NCBI RefSeq assembly: GCF_012276985.1
Contig: NZ_JAAXMM010000001.1
Coordinates: 496,001 to 560,000 of the forward strand
DNA length: 64,000 bases
Direction of reading: 5' to 3'
Origin: Agrobacterium sp. a22-2
GTDB lineage: Bacteria > Pseudomonadota > Alphaproteobacteria > Rhizobiales > Rhizobiaceae
Part shown: in pieces, positions 16,469 to 25,479 of the stretch
How the letters are laid out: every line of letters starts with the position of its first letter
Numbering within the stretch: position 1 is the stretch's first letter
Position numbers and translations under genes: made by a program
Notes under the pieces: generated by a model
The model's database searches: none
Told to the model about the DNA's origin: nothing
What the model saw: only the letters and a program-made list of their open reading frames with translations

Positions 16469-18063
16469 GCGCCGCAAAATCGTCAGGCGGCAGTTTCGCG
16501 CCGCTTCGTCAGCCTGTCTTCGCTGTCCTCTGGACGGCAACGGTACTGGGCAACACCGGCAGCTTCATGCGCGACGTCGCGAGTTCCTGGCTGATGACCG
16601 ATCTCTCGGCGGCACCCGCGGCCGTCGCCATGGTGCAGGCCGCCGGTACCCTGCCGATCTTCCTGCTGGCGATCCCGGCGGGCGTACTTTCGGATATCCT
16701 CGACCGGCGCAAGTTCCTGATCGCCATCCAGCTTTTACTCGCCGGCGTCAGCATCTCGCTGATGCTCCTGTCCTATATGGGGATGCTTTCTGTCAGTGCC
16801 TTGATCGGCTTGACCTTTCTGGGTGGTATCGGCGCTGCGCTGATGGGGCCGACGTGGCAGGCGATCGTGCCGGAACTGGTGCCGCGCGAGGATGTGAAAA
16901 GCGCGGTTGCACTCAACTCGCTTGGCATCAACATCGCGCGCTCGATCGGCCCTGCCGCCGGTGGCCTGCTGCTCGCCGCGTTCGGCGCTGCCGTGACCTA
17001 CGGCGCGGACGTCGCCACTTACATCCTCGTCATCGCCGCGCTCCTCTGGTGGCCGCGTGCCAAGAACGCCGATGACGCATTGTCCGAAAACTTCTTCGGC
17101 GCCTTCCGTGCCGGACTGCGCTATACCCGAGCCAGCAAGCCGCTTCACGTCGTGCTCCTGCGGGCGACGATCTTCTTCGCCTTCGCCAGCGCGGTCTGGG
17201 CGCTTCTTCCTCTCGTCGCTCGCCAACTTCTGGGCGGGGACGCAGGCTTCTATGGATTTCTGCTTGGTTCCGTGGGCGCCGGCGCCATCGGCGGAGCCCT
17301 GGTGATGCCGCGTTTGCGCCAGCGCTTTGATTCCGACGGCCTGCTTCTGGGTTCGGCAGTCGTGACGGCTCTGGTCATGGCAGCACTCTCGCTGGCTCCA
17401 CCGCAATGGGTGGCGGTCGTCGTCCTTCTGTTCCTCGGCGCTGCCTGGATTACTGCCCTTACGACGCTGAATGGCGCAGCACAGGCTGTGCTTCCGAACT
17501 GGGTCCGGGGGCGTGGCCTTGCCGTCTATCTGACCGTGTTCAACGGTGCGATGACGGCCGGCAGCCTCGGATGGGGTGCTGTCGGTGAAGCGGCCGGCGT
17601 GCCCGGCACCCTATTGATCGGAGCCGCAGGACTGCTCGTCGCCGGCTTCATCATGCACCGGATCAAGCTTCCGTCCGGCGAGGCCGACCTGGTGCCATCC
17701 AATCACTGGCCAGAACCATTGGTCGCCGAGCCAGTCGCCCACGACCGCGGACCCGTTCTGATCCTCATCGAATACCATGTCGAAAAACATCATCGCACAG
17801 CCTTCCTGCATGCGCTCAATGAGATGTCCCAAGAGCGGCGGCGGGATGGCGCCTACGGATGGGGGGTGACCGAAGACTCCGCCGATCCGCAAAAGATCGT
17901 CGAATGGTTCATGGTCGAATCCTGGGCCGAGCATCTCCGCCAGCACAAGCGGGTTTCAAATGCCGATGCCGATCTGCAAGGCCAGGTCCTCGCCTATCAC
18001 TCAGGAACGGATAAGCCCGTTGTCCGGCATTTCCTGACAATCAACCGGCCGGGGGCCGCCTAG
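16465..18063 (+). CDS. MFS transporter (MFS_3/enterobactin-exporter-like) with C-terminal extension
   Basis: Inner-membrane exporter of the major facilitator superfamily. About twelve hydrophobic segments lie in residues 15-410, starting [29 protein letters not shown], with the loop motif [15 protein letters not shown] after the second helix. A C-terminal soluble domain of about 110 residues ([30 protein letters not shown]) is typical of the MFS_3 family. The ATG at 16465 overlaps the DoxX stop and gives 532 residues. The substrate is unknown; the context suggests export of a toxic organic compound. Confidence 0.88.
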   Translation: MSAAKSSGGSFAPLRQPVFAVLWTATVLGNTGSFMRDVASSWLMTDLSAAPAAVAMVQAAGTLPIFLLAIPAGVLSDILDRRKFLIAIQLLLAGVSISLMLLSYMGMLSVSALIGLTFLGGIGAALMGPTWQAIVPELVPREDVKSAVALNSLGINIARSIGPAAGGLLLAAFGAAVTYGADVATYILVIAALLWWPRAKNADDALSENFFGAFRAGLRYTRASKPLHVVLLRATIFFAFASAVWALLPLVARQLLGGDAGFYGFLLGSVGAGAIGGALVMPRLRQRFDSDGLLLGSAVVTALVMAALSLAPPQWVAVVVLLFLGAAWITALTTLNGAAQAVLPNWVRGRGLAVYLTVFNGAMTAGSLGWGAVGEAAGVPGTLLIGAAGLLVAGFIMHRIKLPSGEADLVPSNHWPEPLVAEPVAHDRGPVLILIEYHVEKHHRTAFLHALNEMSQERRRDGAYGWGVTEDSADPQKIVEWFMVESWAEHLRQHKRVSNADADLQGQVLAYHSGTDKPVVRHFLTINRPGAA

Positions 18064-18131
18064 CAACACGGGAGAGCGGCATCCACCCCTACCCTCGAAT
18101 CATAGCCATTAAAGGATCACGGTACGCGAAA

Positions 18132-19112
18132 ATGACCGAGAACTTCCCCTCCATCACCCGCCGCAGCGCATTGCTTTCCGGAGCAGCCGCCGCAGTCGCC
18201 ATGGTACTTCCCGCATCGTTTGGCCTGGCGGCCAACGCTGCTTCGACCACCACCTCAGCCAAAGGAGATACTACAATGGGCTATATCACCACCAAGGACG
18301 GCGTCGAAATTTTCTACAAGGATTGGGGACCGAAGGATGCCCAGCCGATCGTCTTTCACCATGGCTGGCCGCTCTCCTCGGACGATTGGGACGCACAGAT
18401 GCTATTCTTCCTGGCAAAGGGCTTCCGCGTCGTCGCCCATGACCGCCGTGGTCACGGGCGCTCTGCTCAAGTTTCTGACGGTCACGACATGGACCACTAT
18501 GCCGCCGATGCCTTCGCCGTGGTCGAAGCGCTCGATCTGAAGAACGCGGTTCATATCGGCCATTCGACCGGCGGCGGCGAAGTTGCTCGTTATGTGGCAA
18601 AATACGGCCAGCCGGCCGGCCGCGTCGCCAAGGCCGTTCTGGTTTCAGCCGTTCCGCCGCTGATGCTCAAGACCGAGACAAATCCGGGCGGCCTGCCGAT
18701 GGACGTGTTCGATGGCATCCGCAAAGGCGTCGCCGAGAACCGCGCGCAGCTCTTCGTCGATTTTCCCACGGGTCCGTTCTATGGTTTCAATCGTCCTGAC
18801 GCCAAGGTCTATCCGGGCGTTATCCAGAATTGGTGGCGGCAGGGCATGATGGGCAGTGCCAAGGCCCATTACGACGGGATCAAGGCCTTTTCCGAGACCG
18901 ATCAGACGGAAGACCTGAAGGCCATCACTGTTCCGACGCTCGTTATGCACGGCGACGACGATCAGGTTGTGCCTATCGACAACGCCGGCAAGCTTTCCGT
19001 CAAGCTGGTGCAAAATGGCACCCTGAAGGTCTATCAGGGTTATCCGCACGGCATGCTGACAACGCACGCCGATGTCCTGAACGCCGACCTCTTGGCATTT
19101 ATCCAGGCTTAA
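18132..19112 (+). CDS. Tat-exported alpha/beta hydrolase (non-heme chloroperoxidase-like), paralogue 1
   Basis: Alpha/beta-hydrolase of the cofactor-free haloperoxidase group. The 326-residue precursor begins with a twin-arginine signal ([19 protein letters not shown], ending near AANAAS). The enzyme part has the oxyanion segment [13 protein letters not shown], the nucleophile serine in [10 protein letters not shown], the acid in [10 protein letters not shown] and the histidine in YPHGMLTTH. An internal ATG at 18276 (MGYITTKDG), preceded by AAAGGAG, could start a cytosolic form of 278 residues. Very similar genes lie at 29259 and 44390. Members of this group act as esterases or perhydrolases; the natural substrate is unknown. 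Confidence 0.9.
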   Translation: MTENFPSITRRSALLSGAAAAVAMVLPASFGLAANAASTTTSAKGDTTMGYITTKDGVEIFYKDWGPKDAQPIVFHHGWPLSSDDWDAQMLFFLAKGFRVVAHDRRGHGRSAQVSDGHDMDHYAADAFAVVEALDLKNAVHIGHSTGGGEVARYVAKYGQPAGRVAKAVLVSAVPPLMLKTETNPGGLPMDVFDGIRKGVAENRAQLFVDFPTGPFYGFNRPDAKVYPGVIQNWWRQGMMGSAKAHYDGIKAFSETDQTEDLKAITVPTLVMHGDDDQVVPIDNAGKLSVKLVQNGTLKVYQGYPHGMLTTHADVLNADLLAFIQA

Positions 19113-19244
19113 TGGGACTGTCCGGGTGGGGCCATTTTGGCCGCACCCGGATCCGGCCGCACAAACTCGACCCATATGGCCATCACCGTGAGTTTTCTTT
19201 TCTCAAGCTCAGCTCAAGAGCAATGCTGCTCGATGGTTTTTCCG

Positions 19245-20165
19245 TCAGTGTCGGTTGCGCAAGCGCCACACCGCAGGAGGTACTCCCTCGGCCCTCGTGA
19301 AGGTTGCGACGAATTCATTTTCGTCCGGAAACCCACACTCTTCGGCGATCCGGGCAATAGTTTCACCGGTTCTGCTCAGTTGCGATTGGGCTCTGCTCAT
19401 TCGATATGACGCAATCCATTCCGAAACAGGCTGCCCGGTCGTGCTCAAAAATCCGGAACAGAGCTCATCGACTGAAAACCCGCACGCTTCGGCGATCTTA
19501 TCGACCGGTGTGCCGCCTGATAGGTTCGCAGCTATGTACGCCTTGATGCGCTTTTCCTGCAGCGGTGACAACTGACCGGTGGCCGAAAGGTGCTGGATGG
19601 GGGACCGTCCGTAACGATGCGCAAGATGGGCGCTTAACGCTAATCCGATATGAGGAAGCAGTGTATCCCTGACCTCGTCCGGCATGTCGAACATCGGTAT
19701 CAGCGCACCGCCTATGTTGCGGACCACCTGATCGTTAATCCTGCGGCAGGTTGTGAGGTCATCAATACGCGGCTCGCCTGCTTCGTCAGCGAGCTCGATA
19801 AAAAGCGCGCTTGGGATATGAAACGCGAGTGCTTCGAAGCGGCCACGAACCGAAATTGCGGCGCCATTCCTCAGACTGATGAGACACATAGAGCCTCTGG
19901 AATAGGTCTTCAGAGGTGTTCGTGCTCCGTCGGGCAGGATGTCGCGATGATCAACGTCGACGAGATAGAGCATGACCAGAAAAGCGTCATCAGCCGGCAG
20001 GACGACTGCATGTTCGCCATTGTCATAGGAGTGCTCAAGATGGACGACAGCGAGCTTGGCTTCGCAAAGGGGCCTGATTACCAGCGTCCTTGCGGCATCA
20101 ATCCCAAAACACGCCACAATTCTCTCACTGACCGTCAACGCTTCACTCACATGTGTCTCGATCAT
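19245..20165 (-). CDS. AraC-family transcriptional regulator
   Basis: Regulator of 306 residues. The C-terminal AraC DNA-binding domain spans about residues 210-306, with two helix-turn-helix units (GTPVDKIAEACGFSVDELCSGFLSTTGQPVSEWIASYRM, then IARIAEECGFPDENEFVATFTRAEGVPP). The N-terminal half fits the AraC-binding-like/cupin_6 sensor domains. It is divergent from a second AraC gene at 20365, and converges on the haloperoxidase at 18132, which may be one of its targets. The effector is unknown. Confidence 0.87.
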   Translation of the reverse strand: MIETHVSEALTVSERIVACFGIDAARTLVIRPLCEAKLAVVHLEHSYDNGEHAVVLPADDAFLVMLYLVDVDHRDILPDGARTPLKTYSRGSMCLISLRNGAAISVRGRFEALAFHIPSALFIELADEAGEPRIDDLTTCRRINDQVVRNIGGALIPMFDMPDEVRDTLLPHIGLALSAHLAHRYGRSPIQHLSATGQLSPLQEKRIKAYIAANLSGGTPVDKIAEACGFSVDELCSGFLSTTGQPVSEWIASYRMSRAQSQLSRTGETIARIAEECGFPDENEFVATFTRAEGVPPAVWRLRNRH

Positions 20166-20364
20166 CCTGGCTGGGGACTGTATAGCCGTACCGACGAGAT
20201 GCCGCGCTTCAAAATTTCCTACACAGGTTTCAAACGTCCATCTTGAACAAAAGGATCCTCGCCGGGCCGATTTAACAAATTGTCGTGAGGCAAGCTTAGT
20301 GTGGGAAAGCTACCAAAACCGGTAGGTCCCGTGTTCGAGTGTCTAAAAATGAAAGAACTGCGTC

Positions 20365-21276
20365 GTGGTCCAAGTTCTCCCCCACCGCCACCAATCTTCC
20401 AATGGAAACTCGACCGACGGGTTCGGGTGTTCGTTGAAGCAGTTGTCGATCAACCAAAGCCTGCCTGGTTCAGACATCGATATCTTTCGGAAGGCGACGG
20501 TCGACACTAAACTCGATCAGGTCATGACACCGGCAAGCGATCGAGGGTTCGTCGTGGGGGTTTCCTCGCTCGGTGGCCACACGCGGCGCATCTTCCACGA
20601 ACATCATGCGACCACCCACGAATTTATCGAGAACTCAATCTATATTCGCGATCTCTCGGACACCTACAAGGCGGATCTCCGCGGTCCTTTCGATTTCGTG
20701 TTGTTTGAAATTTCGCCAGCGTCCCTCGGCAAGATTGCCGATGATGCCGAGATGTCCGGCGTGACCTCGCTGTCAGTCGAAACCGCATCAAAAGACATCG
20801 TGCTTGCCAATCTCGCTCGCGCGTTGGTCCCGTCACTCGAAAAGCCAGAAGAGGCCAACGCGCTATTCGTTGACCAGATGACAACGGCCATCGGCACCTA
20901 TCTGGTTCAGCGCTACGGCGGCCGGCCCGCGAAAGCCTCCGATAGATTGGGTAGCCTTTCGCGTGCGCATGAGGATCTGGCGAAAAGTCTGCTTCTCGAA
21001 AACCTCGATGGCAATGTGTCGATTTCCGCGGTCGCGCAGATGTGCAATCTGTCGCGCGGCTATTTCATTCGCGCCTTTCGCGAGACGACCGGTATGACAC
21101 CTTATCAATGGGTTCTTCGTGAGCGAATAGACCGTGCCCGCGACCTCCTGCGGGCCTCAAATACTCCGCTCGCCGAAGTTGCCATCGCCTGCGGCTTCGC
21201 GGACCAAAGCCATTTCACGCGCGTCTTTGCAGGTATCGTCGGCACCACGCCTGGCAATTGGCGGCGTAACGCGTAG
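20365..21276 (+). CDS. AraC-family transcriptional regulator
   Basis: Regulator whose C-terminal AraC domain is clear (NVSISAVAQMCNLSRGYFIRAFRETTGMTPYQWVLRERI, then LAEVAIACGFADQSHFTRVFAGIVGTTPGNWRR). The N-terminal sensor part has GGHTRRIFHEHHATTHEF and SIYIRDLSDTYKADLRG. The start is uncertain. The longest frame begins with GTG at 20365 without a good Shine-Dalgarno; TTG at 20434 (LKQLSINQS) or ATG at 20524 are alternatives. It is divergent from the other AraC gene. The nearest downstream operon in its direction reads the other way, so its target is unclear. Confidence 0.85.
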   Translation: MVQVLPHRHQSSNGNSTDGFGCSLKQLSINQSLPGSDIDIFRKATVDTKLDQVMTPASDRGFVVGVSSLGGHTRRIFHEHHATTHEFIENSIYIRDLSDTYKADLRGPFDFVLFEISPASLGKIADDAEMSGVTSLSVETASKDIVLANLARALVPSLEKPEEANALFVDQMTTAIGTYLVQRYGGRPAKASDRLGSLSRAHEDLAKSLLLENLDGNVSISAVAQMCNLSRGYFIRAFRETTGMTPYQWVLRERIDRARDLLRASNTPLAEVAIACGFADQSHFTRVFAGIVGTTPGNWRRNA

Positions 21277-21521
21277 TCCACACCAGCCCTTGGTAAGGGT
21301 CTGCCCAATTGAGGGTCTTGAAGGGAATCGAACCCGCGATCAGTGCAGCAGCATCTTTTGACCATTAAGGCCCGCCAAGCTGCTGAACGAACTGCACAAT
21401 GTCGACATACCAAACGAGCGCTCCGTCTGTTCGCCAGGTGCTGAGATGTGTTTTCGAGGGCATTGGGCCATGGCAGCGATCCTTGCTTTATTCTCGAAAG
21501 ATCTAACCGGCTGCTATTGGG

Positions 21522-21824
21522 TCAGGCCTGCGGAGACCGCTGCTGGTAACCGCAGATTTCCACGTCTTCGACGCACAGATCCGGGACCTTCGCCATGAAA
21601 GCCTGGACGTAATGCGTGCTCATATGCAGTTTGAAGTCGGATACATGCCGCCAGTCTTCGAGCACCATCCACACGTCGGGAACGTCATTGGACTGGTGGA
21701 TCTCGTAGCACAGGCAGCCTTCCTCCTTGCGCGAGGGAGTGACGAGCTGCTGCAGTTCGGCACCCAGATCCTGAGAACGGCCTGGCTTTGCGGTGAAGTA
21801 GGCCACGTTGGTCAATTCAGCCAT
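21522..21824 (-). CDS. Antibiotic biosynthesis monooxygenase (ABM)-domain protein, putative quinol monooxygenase
   Basis: A 100-residue dimeric ferredoxin-like alpha+beta barrel protein of the ABM/YgiN type. Visible features are an N-terminal strand (LTNVAYFTAKPGRSQDLGAEL), then EGCLCYEIHQS and VWMVLEDWRHVSDFKLHMST. E. coli YgiN oxidises quinols, so a quinol or polyphenol oxidase role is plausible. It is the last gene of the SDR operon (SDR, flavin reductase, DUF1330, ABM), 36 bases after the DUF1330 gene. Confidence 0.85.
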   Translation of the reverse strand: MAELTNVAYFTAKPGRSQDLGAELQQLVTPSRKEEGCLCYEIHQSNDVPDVWMVLEDWRHVSDFKLHMSTHYVQAFMAKVPDLCVEDVEICGYQQRSPQA

Positions 21825-21860
21825 TTCGGGTCTCCTTGTTCGGTAAAGCCGATGCAGTAT

Positions 21861-22145
21861 TCAGACGCCGTTGATCGCAATGATGCGCGATCCGGCCGCA
21901 GCCTGACGCTGAGCCGCAAGCGGCGCATATTCCGGTGATGCGAAGAGCTGACGAATGGCGTCCTTGTCCGGGAACTCGATGATGAGCATGTTGGTAGCTA
22001 TCCAGCCTTCCAACTCCATTGGGGTTTCATCGATGGCGATAAGCTTGCCGCCGGCTTCGGCGACGAGCGGCAAGGCCTTGGACCGATAGTCTTCGATCGA
22101 CTTCATGTCGTGAATGTCGAGATCAACGATGAGATAGGCAGACAT
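21861..22145 (-). CDS. DUF1330 domain-containing protein
   Basis: A 94-residue ABM-like small protein (MSAYLIVDLDIHDMKSIEDY, IEFPDKDAIRQLFASPEYAPLAAQR) that matches the DUF1330 family of unknown function. The start at 22145 follows a GGAAAGG ribosome-binding site; the longer open frame up to 22598 only overlaps the flavin reductase in another phase. It is third in the redox operon. Confidence 0.87.
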   Translation of the reverse strand: MSAYLIVDLDIHDMKSIEDYRSKALPLVAEAGGKLIAIDETPMELEGWIATNMLIIEFPDKDAIRQLFASPEYAPLAAQRQAAAGSRIIAINGV

Positions 22146-22194
22146 AGTTTTTCCTTTCCGGTTGAGTTCTGTGGCTTCTGGAGGTCCTGGCCCT

Positions 22195-22743
22195 TCACGG
22201 GAGGTGGCGCCATTTGACCATCCGGTCTTTGAGGTCGAGGGTGCCGCCGTCGACGGTGAACGTGCCGTCGCCGCGGTGATGCAGCATTCGACGCTCTTTG
22301 CGGCTCTCGTTGATCCAGATCCTCGTCGCCTCAAGGATGAAGAGGTTGTAGGGGTCGCAGAGCCTGGTATCGACAACCCGGCACTCGATGTTGGCCAGGC
22401 AGTCACTGAGGAGCGGAGCGGACACGTTGCTGGCGGGCCGCGTCCTGAGGCCGAACCTCTGAAACTTGTCCACCCTATCCCCCGAACAGTTTCCAACGTC
22501 GACAACGGTTTCAGCGAGATCGAGACCGGGTACAGCGATGACACATTCTCCGGTTTTCCGGAGAGCCCGATAGCTGTGATCCCAGGGCCCGTTGACACAA
22601 CCGATGAGCGGTGGGGCGTGCTGGATCATCATATGGAAGCCCATAGTCATTACGTTGGGCTTGCCGTTGTCACTGGTGGAGACCATGACGATTGGGCCCG
22701 GCTCCAACAGGCGATACGCTTGAGATGCGGGTAATTCCTTCAT
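22195..22743 (-). CDS. Flavin reductase family protein
   Basis: FMN-binding split-barrel protein of 182 residues. It shows GPIVMVSTSDNGKPNVMTMGFHMMIQHAPPLIGC, then ECVIAVPGLDLAETVVDVG, which is the flavin-reductase/DIM6 pattern. It may supply reduced flavin or reduce a quinone. It is second in the operon after the SDR gene. A GGGAG Shine-Dalgarno precedes the start, and a stable hairpin (22761-22784) lies in the intercistronic gap. It is only distantly similar to the flavin reductase at 4178. Confidence 0.87.
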   Translation of the reverse strand: MKELPASQAYRLLEPGPIVMVSTSDNGKPNVMTMGFHMMIQHAPPLIGCVNGPWDHSYRALRKTGECVIAVPGLDLAETVVDVGNCSGDRVDKFQRFGLRTRPASNVSAPLLSDCLANIECRVVDTRLCDPYNLFILEATRIWINESRKERRMLHHRGDGTFTVDGGTLDLKDRMVKWRHLP

Positions 22744-22760
22744 GTCAATCTCCCTTGAGA

Positions 22761-22784
22761 GGTCCCTGCGTTGAAGCAGGGACC
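22761..22784 (-). terminator. Intercistronic hairpin between SDR and flavin reductase
   Basis: GGTCCCTGC (22761-22769) and GCAGGGACC (22776-22784) form a perfect 9-bp stem with a 6-base loop. There is no T-run on the minus-strand side, so processing, stability control or attenuation is likelier than complete termination. Confidence 0.4.
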
Positions 22785-22800
22785 CGTCAGGGCCGGCCTG

Positions 22801-23550
22801 TTACCAGCCCTGTTCTACTGGCAGGACGAACAGCTCGGCGACGTCCACATGAGCCGGGGCCTGGGCTGCGAAGACGATGGTGTCGCCGATGTCCTCGCCC
22901 TGAAGGAAGGTCATCTGGCCGGCCAGCTCGTCCATCTGCTTGCGATAGCCCGGATCGGTGATGTGATCGTAGAGCTCGGTGGCGACCGCGCCCGGCTGGA
23001 TGCAGGTCACGCGAATGCCGTGCTTCTGGCCGACTTCCATACGCAGGCCGTCGGAGAAGGCTGTGACCGCGTGTTTCGTGGCGCAGTAAACCGACAGACC
23101 CTTGAAGACCTTGCGGCCAGCGATCGAGGACATGTTGAAGATGTGGCCGGAATGCTGCTTGATCATTTGGGGCAGAACAGCGGCCGTGGTATTGAGCAGG
23201 CCCTTCACGTTCACGTCCACCATTCGCTGCCACTCGTCGACCTTGAACTGATCGATATCGGAGAGAGGCATAAGACCGGCATTGTTGACGAGGATGTCGA
23301 TCGAACCATAGGTATCGACCAGCTTCTTGACGCCCGCTTCGACCGAGGTCGTGCCAACCACGTCCATTTCGATCACGAGAGCTTCACCGCCCTTGGCTTC
23401 GATCTGCTTCTTGATGTCCTCGAGCTTCTCGGTGCGGCGGGCAGCCAGGCCGACCTTTGCGCCGGCTTCAGCAAGCTTGACGGCGGTAGCAGCACCAATG
23501 CCACTCGATGCGCCGGTGACCAGTGCGATCTTTCCGTTCAGGTTGGTCAT
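22801..23550 (-). CDS. SDR family NAD(P)-dependent oxidoreductase
   Basis: Classical short-chain dehydrogenase/reductase of 249 residues. It has the cofactor motif [14 protein letters not shown] ([12 protein letters not shown]), the catalytic serine in NMSSIAG, and YCATK (Tyr and Lys). The ATG at 23550 is preceded by AAGGAG; the upstream in-frame extension to 23580 is not needed. It is first of the four-gene redox operon. Upstream lies a 10-bp-arm palindrome and a broken AraC tail, so promoter control here has probably been rearranged. Confidence 0.93.
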   Translation of the reverse strand: MTNLNGKIALVTGASSGIGAATAVKLAEAGAKVGLAARRTEKLEDIKKQIEAKGGEALVIEMDVVGTTSVEAGVKKLVDTYGSIDILVNNAGLMPLSDIDQFKVDEWQRMVDVNVKGLLNTTAAVLPQMIKQHSGHIFNMSSIAGRKVFKGLSVYCATKHAVTAFSDGLRMEVGQKHGIRVTCIQPGAVATELYDHITDPGYRKQMDELAGQMTFLQGEDIGDTIVFAAQAPAHVDVAELFVLPVEQGW

Positions 23551-23656
23551 TGTCTTCACTCCTTGTCTTGAAGCCACCACCGCGGTGGGCGTTTCGTTTT
23601 GACAAGGAGGAAGCTAAGCTGTTCATCGGCGCCCTTCTCTCGGGGCCTTGCTCGAC

Positions 23657-23749
23657 CTGTCGCGATCTTGCTCAAAATCGCGACAGATCCAAAACTAGCC
23701 TCGCCGATAGTGGCTGGGCGGCAGGCCAGTTTCGACAGAAGACCTGGGC
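23657..23749 (-). pseudogene. Duplicated, frameshifted tail of an AraC regulator with its downstream hairpin
   Basis: This 93-base segment repeats 25385-25479, the 3' end of the intact AraC gene, with scattered substitutions and a two-base length difference. On the minus strand the intact copy ends GLPPSHYRRG and stop. Here the same codons are present but a small deletion (GACAG for CCGACGG) breaks the frame. The segment includes a palindrome with arms CTGTCGCGAT (23657-23666) and ATCGCGACAG (23677-23686). It lies about 110 bases upstream of the SDR start, and joins abruptly to an MBL-fold remnant at its other side. Confidence 0.7.
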
Positions 23750-23926
23750 CGGCCGAAAGTCATTGCCGACTTCGACGTAAACCAGAATGGGTCTGCGGCC
23801 ACGCGCGCTGTCGCCTTTGCTGAGGCCGATCGAAGATATCTGGTAGCAGGCGCCCATCATACGTTTTCAGAAATTGGGCATGTTCGGCGAGACGCGACAA
23901 ACTACGACTGGGTTCCACGCGTCTAT
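23744..23926 (+). pseudogene. C-terminal remnant of an MBL-fold metallo-hydrolase
   Basis: Read on the plus strand this gives a continuous peptide with VIADFDVNQNGSAATRAVAF, RRYLVAGAHHTFSEIGHVRR and YDWVPRVY. That is the typical C-terminal end of the periplasmic MBL-fold hydrolase family (DFD..AA.TR, LVAGAH..F...GHV.R, Y.WVP). No start codon or N-terminal metal-binding half is present, and the fragment begins inside the duplicated AraC tail. It is a deletion remnant. Confidence 0.6.
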
Positions 23927-23984
23927 GGCTGGAACTACCGATGCGGGCACGCTAACTGCGCTGAACGCGGGTGGAAACTCGCTT

Positions 23985-25205
23985 TTAGCCGAGGGCGTGA
24001 TCGGGCGTATCAAGAGTGTAGAGCAATTGCGAGCGCTCCACGCCCTTTAATGCGAAACGGCCTACGCATGCGAGACGCTGGCGATCGCGACCCTCAATAC
24101 AGTCTGCAAAGTTTGAAGACGTTAGTAGGTTTACATCCAACGATCGACACATGGAGACAATGCGGCTCACCTCGTTTACTGCGGGACCTATCACAGTGAA
24201 ATCGAGCCGATCCTCGCTTCCGATATTCCCGTAGAAGACATCACCGATATGTAGCCCGAGACAGACTTCCGTTGTGGGACGGCCTTCCGATGTCCTACGG
24301 GTATTAAGGGATTTCAGCCTCAGACGAAGGAGGTTTTCGGCCTGCAACGCGGCGTCACACGCATCGACCTCTCGATCCGCTCTGAAAATTGCCAGGACGC
24401 CATCCCCGATTAATTTCAGGACCGACCCGCCAGCCTCATGGACTGCTGAGATGACCACATCACTGTAATCATTCAGGAGAGGAATGATCTCCTCAGGCGA
24501 TACTGAGGCAGAAATTCTTGTATAGTTTGCAAGGTCCGAGAACCACAGGGCTGCGGATATCCGTTCCGCCGCGCCCCGGTTGATTTTACCTTCGAAGACT
24601 TTTCGTGCTGCGTCGTACCCAAGATAGACTTCGGCAATTGTCCTTGCGATCCGCGCAAGCGCAGTGCTTTTAATCGCCAATGCCAGAACCGGCAAAAGCT
24701 TGCGAAGGTTTTGAAGATCGACATCAGAAAAACCACCGGGGTCGCGAGTCGCGAAGTGAGAGAAGAAGCAGTCCATCTCCCCAATGGTCCCCTGCTTCTC
24801 AAACCGATGGATGAAGGCCACAAAGTCTATAAGGCCGGAGTTACGCATGTCGTCGAGCATCGCGAAATCGGTCGGATCTCCTCGTCCGATACGACGTCTG
24901 ACCTCAGACTCCTTCCCGGCCCAGAGATAGTAGAAGGCTGAGCGCTTCCAATTTTCGAAGGCGTCTCCAGAACTGCTAGGACCGTACTCGAACTCTGGTT
25001 CCACCACTTGCTGACTGTCCCATCGAAAGGCGCGTCCCTCGTGAACCGGATGCAGCGTGTCAATGAGTGCAAGACTGCGGTCAAGTGGTAAACCAGCATC
25101 ACGACATGCTGCACAAAAGCCACCGAGCAACAGGGACTCGCTTGCTCCGTGAAGTCCTTGCTGCGCTACCCACGCGGAAATCCTCTCAATGTCTTCGTTA
25201 GTCAT
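23985..25205 (-). CDS. Class III adenylate/guanylate cyclase domain protein
   Basis: Predicted cytosolic nucleotide cyclase of 406 residues. The N-terminal 200 residues form an uncharacterised helical region also found in other rhizobial cyclases. The CHD domain (about 215-395) has metal-binding aspartates in WFSDLANYT (D224) and LIGDGVLAIF (D268), a lysine before the second (K264) that suggests ATP rather than GTP, and LGLHIGDVFYGNIGSEDRLDFTVIGPAVN with the transition-state region. It stands alone, reading toward the SDR operon between two copies of an AraC tail. A cAMP-binding-domain flavoprotein occurs at 34251, so a link is possible but unproven. Confidence 0.88.
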   Translation of the reverse strand: MTNEDIERISAWVAQQGLHGASESLLLGGFCAACRDAGLPLDRSLALIDTLHPVHEGRAFRWDSQQVVEPEFEYGPSSSGDAFENWKRSAFYYLWAGKESEVRRRIGRGDPTDFAMLDDMRNSGLIDFVAFIHRFEKQGTIGEMDCFFSHFATRDPGGFSDVDLQNLRKLLPVLALAIKSTALARIARTIAEVYLGYDAARKVFEGKINRGAAERISAALWFSDLANYTRISASVSPEEIIPLLNDYSDVVISAVHEAGGSVLKLIGDGVLAIFRADREVDACDAALQAENLLRLRLKSLNTRRTSEGRPTTEVCLGLHIGDVFYGNIGSEDRLDFTVIGPAVNEVSRIVSMCRSLDVNLLTSSNFADCIEGRDRQRLACVGRFALKGVERSQLLYTLDTPDHALG

Positions 25206-25384
25206 GCCACTTAGAACTTCCGCGCAACGTTGTCAGTGACTTAATGTGCGGGCTGAGTTTCGCCAAAACAAGAGCCTTTAGGTTCTAATCATACCAATGC
25301 TGCAGACCCCTCTCGTTGTTCATCGCCGTCGCAGCCCGCGTAGTTGCGGCACTCCCGGAAACGATCTTTCGCCCTTTGCGGGCG

Positions 25385-25479
25385 CTGTCGCGATCTTGCT
25401 CGAAATCGCGAAAGGTCGAAATTTAGCCTCGCCGATAGTGGCTCGGCGGCAGGCCGGTTTCCCGACGGAAGACCTGGGC
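25385..25479 (-). repeat. Direct repeat partner of 23657-23749 with inverted repeat
   Basis: This segment covers the last codons of the AraC gene and the bases after its stop. It includes a hairpin with arms TCGCGAT (25388-25394) and ATCGCGA (25405-25411), probably the terminator region of that gene. The same block is repeated 1.7 kb to the left, so the cyclase gene is flanked by direct repeats. Confidence 0.7.

Noticed and set aside
21310-21345. A tRNA T-arm-like sequence (GGGTTCGATTCCC on the minus strand)
   Set aside because: The T-stem pairs only three or four bases and no matching acceptor, D-arm or anticodon arm is found around it. It could be a worn attachment-site relic, but I cannot support a tRNA.
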